Source: Channa striata
Lineage: Eukaryota; Chordata; Actinopteri; Anabantiformes; Channidae
Direction: 5' to 3'
DNA: 64,000 bases
Assembly: GCA_033026295.1 (NCBI GenBank)
Contig: CM065168.1
Span: forward strand, 25,966,306 to 26,030,305
Position numbers and translations under genes: made by a program. Of this stretch, positions 1 to 9,942 are shown in pieces (positions within the stretch are counted from its first letter, which is position 1; each line of letters starts with the position of its first letter). The notes below the pieces were generated by a model. The model worked only from the letters and a program-made list of their open reading frames with translations, was not told where the DNA came from and searched no databases.

Positions 1-778
1 TCTGCTTTTGGGATGTAACACTGTCTATGGTGACATTAATGTAATCCAGGACAGAGGTAGCTATTTATGTCCATGTGAGAGCCACATATCTGTGTGTTGA
101 AACCTGTTCTGGAGTGTGTAGTCAATCCCCGCTGGCCACACTTCGATGTTCCTCACTGATGGCTTCACATGGTTGATGAGGGGTGAATACTTGGGGGTGA
201 GGAACAAAGAAAGGTGATCTGATTGTCCCAGGTGGGTGAGGGGGTTCACAGCGTAGGCTTCAGCCATGTTTGTGTATACATGGTCCAGTGTTTTGTTTCC
301 TCTGGTGTGACAAGAAAAGTTTTGGTGAAATTTAGGGAGCACTGCCTTTAAGTTGGAGTAATTAAAATCTCCAGCAACAATAAATGCAGCTTCTGGGTGA
401 GCAGTCTGTTGTTTACTGATGGCCGTATGAAGTTCGTTCATAGCAACCTTTGCATCAGCATTGGGAGGGACGTAAGTAGCTGTTATATACTGGAGGTGAA
501 CTCCCCTGGCAGATAGAATAGTCTACACTTAACCATGAGAAAACTCTAGGTTAGCTGAGCAGTGTCTCCCAACAGTGACAGAGTTCGTGCACCAAGCTTT
601 GTTAACATAAATGCACAGTCCTTCTCCTCTGGTCTTACTGGGGTCATCTGCTGTTCTGTTTGCCCGAAACGTGTGGTGGTCAGCTAGGGTGATAGCATTG
701 TCCGGTATACCCCTGTTTAACCAAGTTTCGGTGAAGATTATGACATTACAGTTCCAGAGTGTCTTGCTGTGGTTGATG
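1..778 (-). pseudogene. Endonuclease fragment of the outer CR1/L2-group LINE
   Basis: Minus-strand coding sequence for a LINE endonuclease: IIFTETWLN (catalytic Glu block), AAFIVAGDFNYSN (Asp/Asn block), CHTRGNKTLDHVYTN and GQSDHLSLF (SDH block), spread over more than one frame. It closely matches the copy at 30917-31575. It begins, in its own direction, exactly where the nested LINE's tail ends (778) and runs off the window at position 1. Confidence 0.65.
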
Positions 779-3414
779 AATGGAATAGAATAGAATAGAA
801 TAGAATAGAGCTTTATTAATCCCACAGTGGGGAAATTCTTGTGCTTTAGCAGCCATAGACAAAGAACACAGAATCTGCACAGAACAATCTGCATTATAGT
901 TTAACTGAAAAGGCTTTTCAAATTTGAGGGTAAACTAAAAAATATATATATATTTACATTGGAAAATGTAACAGATGAGTATTGCAACATCCGGTTTATT
1001 GCACAATAAATAAGAATATACAAGTAAAATTGCACATTGTGTGTCAATGCAGTAACACATTATATAGTCTGATGGCTGTGGGGAGGAATGAGCAATGGCA
1101 GCGGTCCTTCCTGCACTGTGGGTGTAACAGTCTAGTGTTTAAGGAGCTGCTCAGAGCCTCCACAGTGTGATGCAGGGGATGGGAGGGGTTATCCATGATG
1201 GATGTTAGTTTGGCCAACATCCTTCTGTCCGCCACCTCCTCGATGGAGTCCAAAGTGTAGCCCAGGACAGAGCCAGCTCTCCTGACCAGCTTATTAAGTC
1301 TCTTCCTGTCTCAGTCCGTGCTGCTCCCAGCCCAGCACACAACACCATAGAGGATTGCTGAGGCCACCACAGTGTCGTAGAATGTCCGTAACAGCTCCCT
1401 GCACACCCCAAAAAACCTCAGTCTCCTTGGCAGGTGGCAGGTGGAGTCTGTGTTGTTTGTCCAGTCCAATTTTTTGTTTAGGTGGACACCCAGGTTAAAT
1501 GTGTCCACAATTTCAACTGAGCCCTGGATGCCCCTTCTGTACAGAGCACTAACTCCTTTGTCTGTGTTGTTTTGTCCCAGTCCAATTTTTTGTTTAGGTA
1601 CACAGCCAACAATGGCACTGAGAATTTCCAGGTTAAATGTGTCCAGTCTGACGTGTAGAGTGTGAAAAGAAAAAGGGAGAGTACCGGGGCACTTGAGGTG
1701 CCCCGGTGCTGCAGACTACCACATCCAACACACAGTCCCGCAGCCTCACAAACTGTGGTCTGTCCTTGAGGTAGTTGATGGTCCAGGCACCTAGGTGTTG
1801 GTCCACGCCTGCTACCTCCAGCTTCCCCCTCAGCAGTGAAGGCTGGAGGGTGTTGAAAGCACTGGAGAAGTCAAAGAACATGACCCTCACAGTACTCCCA
1901 GGAGACTCCAGGTGAGACAGGGCCTGGTGCTGCAGGTAGATGATGGCGTCGTCCACCCCGATGCCAGGTCGATAGGCAAACTGCAGCGGGTCCAGTGCTG
2001 AGCTCACCTGAGTGTGCGGAGGTAGCCAAGGATGATCCTCTCCATAACCTTCATCAGGTGGGAGGATAAGGCGACAGGTCTGTAGTGGTTCGGCTCCTTG
2101 GGATGTGATACTTTCGGAACCGGAACCAGACAGGAAGTCCGCCAAAGCACTAGTATTTTCTCCAGTCTAAGGCTCAGGTTAAATAGTGACAGAACAACCT
2201 CACAGAGCTGGTCTGCACACTCCCTGAGGAGCCTGGAGATAATGTTGTCAGGGCCTTCCTGGCCTTAGTCTTCCTTAACTCTCTCCTAACCAGGTCCACG
2301 GTGAGGCAGAGGGGGGTGGGCGGTGACTGGTCTGGAGCTGTGGGTTGTTGGGAGCCCTCTGTGACAGTAGGAGGAGGGGCAGAGTGGTCTGCATGGAGCT
2401 GAGGTGTGAAGACCTACAGCTGGGAGGAGATGACTGGACTGGAGCGGTGTGAAGAGGGGGCAGTGTGAATGGGGGCTGGGGACTGGATAGAATCAAATCT
2501 GTTAAAGAACAGATTTAATTCATTTACCCAGGTCTGGTCACCCGTGGCCTGTCGACCATCCCCACCCTCACCGTGGCCTGAGATGTGTTTAAGTCCTCTC
2601 CACACGTCACGGACGTTGTTCTGCTCCAGATGATGCCCCAGTTTCTTCCTGTAAATGTCCTTGCACCTCCTGACTTTGAATTTTAATTCCCGCTGCAGTC
2701 TGCCCAGCTCCTCCATGTCCCCAGAGAGAAAGGCCCTCTTCTTTTCATTCAGCAGGGCCTTCAGCTCAGGACTCACCCAGGGCTTGTTGTTGGGAAAACA
2801 CCGTACTGTCTTGGATGGCACAGTCTTTTCCACACAGAAGTTTATGTAGTCCGTGATACAGTGTGTGAGACTGTCGATGTCCTCACCGTGTGGACTGCAA
2901 AGAATGTGCCAGTCCGTGATGTTAAAACAGTCCCTCAGCCGTTCACTCGCCTCCTCTGTCCAGATCTTCCCTTTTTTCACCTTTGGTGACTGTTTTTTCA
3001 CCACCGGAGTGTAAGCAGGAGACAGAGAGACGAGATTATGGTCGGAGCGGCCCAGATGGGGGAGGGGGGTGGAGGTATATGGATTCTTTGTTAGCATATA
3101 GCAGGTCCAGAGTTTTATTGTCCCTTGTGTGGCAGTTAACGTACTGGGTGAAGTTGGGGAGGGTGGCAGAGAGGGGGAGGCAGGCATGGTTGAAGTCCCC
3201 AGAGATGAGGATCAGGGCCTGTGGGTGCTGTGTCTGCAGCTGAGACACGGTGCTGTGCATGTGCTCACACGCGGCAGTGGCGTCAGCCGATGGACGCACG
3301 TACAACAAGCATACAGCATGGAAATAAACATAAGAAGACGGAAAGAAAAACACAGAAATGGACAGAGCTGCTAAAACTCGCTTCCACTCACGTGGCGCCA
3401 TCTTGAGCACCTGA
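779..3414 (-). mobile_element. CR1/L2-group LINE nested in a related copy
   Basis: This element begins AAGATGGCGCC near 3405 on the minus strand and ends in ATTCT repeats (782-811) after an AATAAAGC motif. The leader is joined directly to the middle of an endonuclease domain (GDFNHACL..., then GRSDHN), so about 100 N-terminal endonuclease residues are missing. A reverse transcriptase follows (DPLQFAYRPGIGVDDAI; FFDFSSAFNT; CSTGAPQ), and then a C-terminal part with VADRRMLAKLTSIMDNPSHP. The catalytic (F/Y)ADD box is absent between 1633 and 1510. It is a dead, internally deleted copy. Confidence 0.7.
1044..3187 (-). pseudogene. Degenerate LINE endonuclease/reverse transcriptase ORF
   Basis: The coding region of the nested LINE lies in several frames. 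Endonuclease C-half and linker occupy 3187-2414, RT palm/fingers 2145-1633, and the RT C-terminal end 1508-1044. The linker carries WVSPELKALLNEKKRAF, typical of CR1-group ORF2. In the RT, FDFSSAF is the motif A equivalent (DxSxAF), but the ADD motif C is lost along with a stretch after GAPQ. A short duplication around 1455-1642 repeats the phrase AGGTTAAATGTGTCC. The product cannot be an active polymerase. Confidence 0.7.
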
Positions 3415-3814
3415 GTTGAATCTCGTCCATTTTGTTCACCAGCGACCCTACATTAGCGAGGAAAATGCGGGGCAAAGATAGGCGGTGTGGTGTTAGCCTT
3501 ATCTTAGCTCTTAGACCTCCGCGTTTCCCCCATCTATGTTTACGGTCTCGACGTCGTCTTCGAGCACTTCCACCCAGCCAGGTAGGGTGTGCCGCCTCGG
3601 GTGTTCTGGCGATCTTGGGGTTGAGTCGAAGATTGTTGGTAAAACAATTGTTGGTGAAATGTACAAACCAATATCCAGAAGCTCCTGTCAGGTGTACGAT
3701 GTAAATACACTACTGTTCTGCACGAACAGACCCGAAATGAGCAGGAAAGATACTGAAAAAAATGCAGAAACTGGAGAGACACTGGGCCTCGCCATGTGTA
3801 CGCGCCGTCATCTT
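3415..3814 (-). mobile_element. 5' part of a CR1/L2-group LINE (outer element)
   Basis: Reading on the minus strand, the element starts AAGATGACGGCG at 3814. It runs through a 5' leader also seen at 31476-31670, then a Lys/Arg-rich stretch and LANVGSLVNKMDEIQ (near 3432-3480), which looks like the start of an AP-type endonuclease. The frame then breaks at about 3415, where another element begins. The continuation of this endonuclease appears at 1-778, so this segment and 1-778 are probably two halves of one copy. Clade assignment (CR1/L2/Rex1 group) is by resemblance only. Confidence 0.6.
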
Positions 3815-3850
3815 AGTCACTATAGTATTATTAAATCAAAAAGTTATTAC

Positions 3851-3997
3851 CGCTTTGCAGCTGATTGGCTTGCCATTCATGTCGGTGGTGGGAGGAGCTA
3901 AAGGTTCCCAGTCTCGTCCTTTGTTATAACTGATTAGAGTTTTCACTTTCCCATCGATCTTCTGATTGACCAGGAAAATGCCCTTGACTCCACGTAT
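3851..3997 (-). CDS. sorcs2: sorcs2 exon: VPS10 propeller end with Asp-box-like SYNKGRDW
   Basis: A 147-nt, 49-codon phase 0/0 exon between the acceptor CAATTCCCAG and the donor GTAATA. It encodes IRGVKGIFLVNQKIDGKV...SYNKGRDW...DMNGKPISCKA. The VRGVKG-x-NQKIDGKV and DMNGKP features are those of SorCS2 rather than SorCS1/3. It is the most downstream exon seen. The remaining 10CC, PKD, leucine-rich, transmembrane and cytoplasmic parts lie left of the window. Its donor is followed by only about 36 nt of intron before a LINE begins. Confidence 0.88.
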
Positions 3998-4010
3998 CTG
4001 GGAATTGAAA

Positions 4011-5857
4011 ATAGATAGATTTAGAACAGGTACAGTTTACTGCTATCCCTATATCTGTCTCTGATTTAGTAAACGGTTGCTGAATTAGTTTCTTTCTTAA
4101 CAAAAAAAAGGGTAGTTTTTTTAGTCAAGAATAGTTTCCCACTTGAAGTATTAGAGCTCGATTTTTAAAAATTAAGCGAAACATAAGAGAACATGCCCTT
4201 TAGCTGTCAGCAGTGGTTAAACATGATTACCCACGTGACAACACATTACAGAGCAATGTATGTTAATCAGAGGAAATCACTAAGGTACATAGTGCAAGAC
4301 TGTAAGAGTTAATACTGTGAAATAAATACATTCTCTATCGCTTTTGCAGCTGTGAGGTTGCTAACTACAGCCTCTTGTCCCCCTCCTACTTTCTGATCTT
4401 TATGCCTCAACTCTTAATCAATATCTGACGTTTGACTTGTCTTTTCTTTCTCTGCATGTAATGCAAGTGAATCCCGGAGCAAGTGATGAGAGAGTAGGAG
4501 GAGGAAAGTCCATGGAGACTTTCTCTCCATGGTCTTTCACCTTTTCTTTGTTTCCCCAGTACCTCCTCTCTTCTTCCTCCTCTACTTGTTTAATGTCCAG
4601 CTTGACCAATTATCTAGAGACTAAAGCCACTGGCTAAAGCCACTTACCACTGAAGTCCTCAACCAGATTTATTCACACTTTACAGAATATCTTGCTAACT
4701 AGTTTATACCAGTAGCATTATTTCCAATATTATGTTGATGTTGTTAAGATATCTGATTAAAATGCCTACCAGATGCTTCACTACTGGGAGGAACTGCTGG
4801 CATAAATAACTAATTTGTACAGCTAGGGACCAATCCAGAGCTTGGTGGAGGGGATTCCATACAGTATGTCTTCTAGTCCTAATACACCTCCAGATTCCCC
4901 AGACAGTCTAGAGGATCTGGCTCGAAAGAAGGACCTAAGTTACCTCTATGCGGCCTGGACAATGTGGGTTCAAATCCTGGTGTGGGAAATTACAGCCTAC
5001 CTGTAATCCCCAGCCTCCCCACCAGGTGTGTCCCTGAGCAAGACAACCAGCGCTAGCTGGGTGCCAAACTGTGGCAGCCCTCTGCCTCACTCAAGAGGGA
5101 TTGGTTAAATATGCAGGAGTAAATTTCACTGTAGCATGTATGTGATCAATGTGACTAAAATATTCTTCTATAACTTTGGTCTGATTAACCAGACCCTAAT
5201 AAACTATGCAAGCTGTTGGATAAATTGATCAGCAAGGATCAACTGATGTGTCATTAGTCACTGGTAGGTATCCATGGCAGGGACTGAACTTAAGGTTCAG
5301 ATTCTTTAAGCGAGACTTCTAGGTTAAAGATCAGTTATGTTCCTGCCTTGAAAACCACCTTGACAAAAATCTGCAAACTGCAGTAATTTCTGTCTATTGC
5401 AGAGACTCCTTCCTTCCTTTTGTCATATCCTGTAACAAGTTACTCTAAAAAAGAGGAATCTTTTTTTGCTAAGGTACTACTGCTGGTAAATGAAAATGAA
5501 AAACAAAGTAAATGAAAAACATCAAAGTTTATGGATGCACTGACTCTGCGATACTCCTTTTTCATGGGTGGGCTATTGGTTTGAGGGAATAATGTATCTG
5601 CACTATGATTGTTGCAGCATGTTTGTGATGAATATAAAACACAAATTATCAAGATTTTGGACAAGTCAAATGGTGAAAACAGTATGTTTCTATGATAACA
5701 AATCAACAATGAATGTACTGTGACACAAAAACATAGAGAAAAACTAAACAATTATATCTAATTCCAAAATCGTTTTCTTCTTTTCTACAGAGTTTCCTCC
5801 TAGAACATCTCACATACTATATAACATTTTCCATAAAGAAGCTTAACTTTATCTCAC
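4011..5857. other. sorcs2 intron between exons at 5858 and 3997
   Basis: Apart from one SINE (4932-5130) I see only AT-rich non-coding sequence, with a purine-rich stretch near 4490-4510 and matching pyrimidine-rich runs. No open frame with protein-like content. Confidence 0.6.
4932..5130 (+). mobile_element. tRNA-derived SINE, second family
   Basis: It contains a B-box-like GGGTTCAAATCC (4967-4978), then GGTGTGGGAAAT, a conserved CTACCTGTAATCCCCAGCCT, CCTGAGCAAGACA and CTCAAGAGGGAT. The same blocks occur on the other strand at 49921-50134, so this is a dispersed family. The A-box side is degenerate here. It lies in a sorcs2 intron. Confidence 0.65.
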
Positions 5858-6037
5858 CTCCAGGATGTCGATGAGAACATTCTCCTCGGGTTGCTTGGTG
5901 CTGCGTACATTTTCCAAAGCAATAGAGTAGTAGATGCCCTGAGGTTCTGACTGGTACAGGTTGTAAGTGTCTGACTGGTACCACTCCTGGAGGGCAAGGA
6001 AGACCTGGTTCTCATCTGTACTCACTATCTGAACATC
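5858..6037 (-). CDS. sorcs2: sorcs2 exon: VPS10 propeller segment
   Basis: A 180-nt, 60-codon phase 0/0 exon between the acceptor GTTACTTCCAG and the donor GTGAGAT. It encodes DVQIVSTDENQVFLALQEWY through NVLIDILE, a highly conserved SorCS stretch just before the end of the propeller. The EWYQSDTYNLYQSEP core favours SorCS2 over SorCS1/3. It is preceded by the long 17.4-kb intron and followed by a 1.86-kb intron. Confidence 0.9.
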
Positions 6038-7220
6038 CTGGAAGTAACAACAGACAAGAAAGAAAGATAAATAATTATTGCACAGAAAGAAACTATGGAG
6101 GCAAAAACAATAAGAATAGAGAAGACATAAAAAAATTGAAATAAAACAAATGAGAAAAACTTGGTAAAACAGAAAGGAAAGTAAACGCAACATGGGATGA
6201 CAGGAGAAAGAGGAAATAAAACGGAAAGGATGAAGTATGTATAAAGCAGAAAAAATGTTTTTCAGTCACTGCCAGAGAACATCTGATAAATGCAGAGCTA
6301 CAGAATCAACTATAGAGACTGATAAAGACATGGGGGACACTTTATCCGCTGAAGAACTGTTTTTGGCAGCTTAGAAAACTTGTTAGGTGTACTTGTCAAA
6401 GATTGAAAGCTTCAATTGTGAATGAATTCATCACTCATAAAGGACTGTAACAAGGCAACAGAAATTGACTCAGCACTCTCTCTCTGTTAGTGATTACATT
6501 AACATAACATTTCAAAATAAAGCTGAATGCGCGAAGAGGTGGGGGGCTCAGGTTGGTGTGTCTCTAATCACTGACAGTCTGCCGTGTTGCTGAGAAAAAA
6601 ACACGAGCACTCAGTTCCACTTGGATTTATGGTTATAGCTCAGAGTAATAATAGTATTGAACGCTTTACACTGATCTTCATTTCAGTCTACAGTTCTGAG
6701 TCACTCTGTAAGCATGGTGCCAATTGCTGGGAGAACACTTACGCCAAAAGAATGATAAATGAACAAAGCTGTGCACATGATTACTGCATAACTGGGGTTA
6801 CCAGTTGATTTGAGTACTATGACTGTGTGTATAAGACTTTGTGAAGGCTGATGTGTTTGCTTTATGTTTTTCTGTGTGTAACACAGGCCAGTTTTGTTGC
6901 TGAACGCCACACGACCAAAGAATTCACCCATCAACCTATTGAACCCACCTACCCGACAGTCAAGTGACTCACAAACCTGCCTGAACCAAATGAACATAAA
7001 ACTGACCAAGAAAACCTACCAAACAACCAAGTATGCTGAGTCCTAAATCTGTCAAACTACCAACAGGCATGCCAGATCCTGAAAACCCAAAGGATCCAGT
7101 GAATCCCAATAGGGGGTTCCTGAGGGTCCGCAGGTATGTGGTTTACAAACTATTTCTAATGCAGACTATAGGAAAAAAGAAAATTGATTACAATTCATTT
7201 TTGTTGCACTATAAACCAGG
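6038..7220. other. sorcs2 intron, unique sequence
   Basis: Start of the 17.4-kb intron. Non-coding sequence with no recognised element up to the SINE at 7221. Confidence 0.55.
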
Positions 7221-7320
7221 GGTGACTGTGGTGCAGGTGGTAGCATGGACGTCCGCCAATCCTACAGTTGTTGATTTAATACCCGGCTCCTCTGGTCACA
7301 TATCGAAGTGTCCTTGAGCA
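7221..7320 (+). mobile_element. 5' half of a tRNA-derived SINE (interrupted)
   Basis: It starts GGTGACTGTGGTGCAGGTGG (A-box region) and continues through a degenerate B-box region (TTTAATACCCGG) to GTGTCCTTGAGCA. It stops where an L2-like LINE tail begins. The sequence expected next (AGACACTGAAC) resumes at 8308, so the SINE was split by the LINE. Confidence 0.8.
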
Positions 7321-8307
7321 ATTCAATTCAATTCAACTTTATTTATATAGCGCCAATTTACAACAAGGTCATCTCAGGGCACTTTACATAATAAAGTCAA
7401 GACTATACACAGGTAGAGAAAACCCAACAAATCCCCCTTGAGCAAGCCATAGGCAACAGTGGAGAGGAAAAACTCCCTTTACCGGAAGAAACCTCCAGCA
7501 GAACCAGGCTCAGGGAGGACGGCGCCTTGACCGGTTGGGCAGAGTGGAAAGTGGAGAGAGAAAAGAACAGAGCAACAAAAGCAACAACAAAACATTGAGC
7601 AGGTTAATAGGACCAGTAGCTGCACACTGGAGGACACACAGCGCCAAATCCGTCTCTGTAATCTAGTCTCTGTAATAATATTCTGTGATCAATGGTGTCA
7701 AATGCAGCACTAAGATCTAGCAGAACTAGTATAGAGACAAGTCCGTTATCTGAAGCCAGAAGAAGATCGTTGGTGACTTTAATCAGTGCGGTTTCTGTGC
7801 TATGATGAACTCTAAATCCTGACTGAAATTCTTCAAACAAGTCGTTTCTGCGCAGGTGGTCACATAATTGCTTTACAACTACTTTTTCAAGTATTTTAGA
7901 AATAAAAGGGAGATTGGATATTGGTCTGTAATTGGCTAAGACATCTGGATCCAGACTAGGTTTTTTAAGTAGAGGTTTGATTACAGCTATCTTATAAGCC
8001 TTAGGTACATATCCTGTTTGTAAGGATAGATTAATGATATCTAATATGAACTTGTCTAATAAGGGTAGAGCATCTTTGAGCAGTATAACTGGAATAGGGT
8101 CTAGCAGACATGTTGTAGGTTTAGATGCCATAATAGTTGAAGTTAGTGCAGCAGGGTCTATGGGCACAAAGCAGTCTAAAAGGGACTGAGGACTTACTGA
8201 TGATTCTAATTCTGTTGTATTTGTGGGGAGGTTCTGGTGAATTTTATTTCTAATAGCTATGATTTTATTTGTGAAGAAAGTCATGAAGTCATTGCTACAT
8301 AGCGTGT
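7321..8307 (-). mobile_element. 5'-truncated L2-like LINE inserted in a SINE
   Basis: The plus strand opens with AATTCAATTCAAC and TTTATATAGCGCC, the complement of the family's 3' tail. On the minus strand 8307-7604 encodes reverse transcriptase (LLDPIPVILLKDA; KPLLKKPSLDPD; NYRPISNLPFISKILEKVV; FQSGFRVHHSTETALIKV; LDLSAAFDTIDH), followed by a joined 3' UTR. Everything after the AFDTIDH block is deleted, so there is no YADD motif. It is the same family as the plus-strand copies at 8401, 12653, 19402, 29180 and 55060. Confidence 0.85.
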
Positions 8308-8400
8308 AGACACTGAACACCCACTCAGTTGCTCCCAGTGAGAGTTGGCCAGCTGCAAAGCAGCTCTCCCATCAGTGTGTGAGTGTGTGTGATTGTGAGT
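8308..8400 (+). mobile_element. 3' half of the interrupted SINE
   Basis: AGACACTGAACACCC followed by CAGTTGCTCC, GGCCAGCTGC and the GTGTGTGAGTGTG run match the second half of the SINE seen intact at 53264-53541. It completes the 7221-7320 half around the LINE insertion and is itself cut by a plus-strand L2-like fragment at 8401. Confidence 0.75.
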
Positions 8401-9768
8401 GGTGGTGCCCAGAAAACGATGTAGGCTACATAGGCAATTGGAAACATTTTTGGGCAAACCTAAGCTGATTAGGAGAGATGGCATCCATCCTACTTTGGAT
8501 GGTAAGATATCTAATGCTAAAAAGATGCCCAAGGTTCACCACCAACGGTTTATGTTTCCAATCGATTTTCCCCACTCAGCAACACACCCACTGAGGAACA
8601 AACTCTGGTAATTGGCGACTCTATAGTCACAAACGTGAAGTTAGAGACTCCAGCGGCCATAGTCAAATATTACCCTGGGATGTAATCATGTAATCATATT
8701 TGAAACTCCTTTCTAAGGATAAATGTAGTAGTAGATTATTATTCATGCAGGAGCAAATGACGCCCGATTATGCAGGAGTTAATCATAATAACTTTATAAA
8801 AGTTATGACACCTCTTACTGAACAAAAACCTAAAACAATTAAATGTGGATTATTAAATATCAGATCTCTCTCATCTAAATCTCTGTTAATAAGTGACTTG
8901 ATAAGCGATCATCAATTCAATTTATTTTGTCTTACTGAAACTTGGTTGCAGCAGGAAGAATATGTTAGTTTAAAATGAGTCGACCCCCCAAGTCATATTA
9001 AATATCATGTTCCTAGAAGCTCAGGCTAAGGTGGAGGAGTGGCAGCAGTCTTTCACTCAAGCTTACAAATAAACCCTCAACCTAAACATAGTTATAACTC
9101 ATTTGAGAGTCTTGGTCTGAGCCTTTCACACAAATTTCAAACAATTTGGAAAACCTCCAGTCCATTATACTGAATTTTTGACTGAATTTTCAGATGTGCT
9201 TAGTGAAGATAAAGTCATCATAGTCGGCGACTTTAACGTTCGTAGACAACAACGTAGATGCTGACAGTAACTCCCTCAACATGGCATTTACTTCATTATT
9301 AGATTCAATTAGTTTATCTCAAAATGTAAATGAACCCACTCATTGTTTGAGTCACCCTCTAGACCTTGTCCTTACATACTGCATTGAAATTGATAATCTA
9401 ACAATATTTCTGCATAATTCTGTTCTCTCTGACCATTTTCTAATAAAATTTGAATTTACTCTAGTGGATTATACAGCAGTTAGAAAAAAGTACCATTTCA
9501 GTAGGTGCTTATCTAAAAACACTGAACAAATTTAAGGAAATGATTCCTTCATCATTTACTTTACCATATACCAATATAACTGAGAGTAGTCTAATTAGCT
9601 GTACTCCTGTACAAGTTTACTACCTGACTGATAAATATGCAGCATCACTACGTTCATTACTCGATACTGTTGCCCCTGGCAGATGGCCCACCCTGAGCCT
9701 GCTTCCGCTGGAGGTTTCTTCCGTTAAAGGGAGTTTTTCCTCTCCACTGTTGCCTATGGCTTGCTCAT
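8401..9768 (+). mobile_element. Mosaic L2-like LINE fragment (ORF1 pieces, endonuclease, 3' UTR)
   Basis: The ORF1 pieces are out of order. The esterase C-terminal region (RRDGIHPTLDG, near 8476-8510) comes before the mid-ORF1 region (KMPKVHHQRF, 8521 on), which normally precedes it. An endonuclease follows in broken frames: 8700-8978 (LNIRSLSSK, LTETWLQ) and 9281-9535 (HCLSHPLDLVLTY, LSDHFLIKF). After about 9670 it jumps directly to 3' UTR sequence (GCCCACCCTGAGCCTG), so the entire reverse transcriptase is missing. It ends at a SINE. Confidence 0.75.
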
Positions 9769-9942
9769 GGGTCACATCTTGAAGTGACCTTGATCAAGAC
9801 ACTACACTTAGTTGCTCCTGAGGAGTGTTGGCTAGCTGCATGGCAGCTCCCTTGAGTGTGAATGGGTGAATAAGAAGCAGTGTAGAGCTTTGAGTACCAA
9901 CAGGTAAAAGCACTATATACATGACCATTTACCATTTTTAGG
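9769..9942 (+). mobile_element. 5'-truncated tRNA-derived SINE
   Basis: GGTCACATCTTGAAGTGACC, then AGACACTACAC, TTAGTTGCTCC, GGCTAGCTGCATGGCAGCTC and AAGAAGCAGTGTAGAGC match the 3' two-thirds of the SINE at 53264-53541. The A and B boxes are missing. It begins exactly at the truncated end of the preceding LINE piece. Confidence 0.75.
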
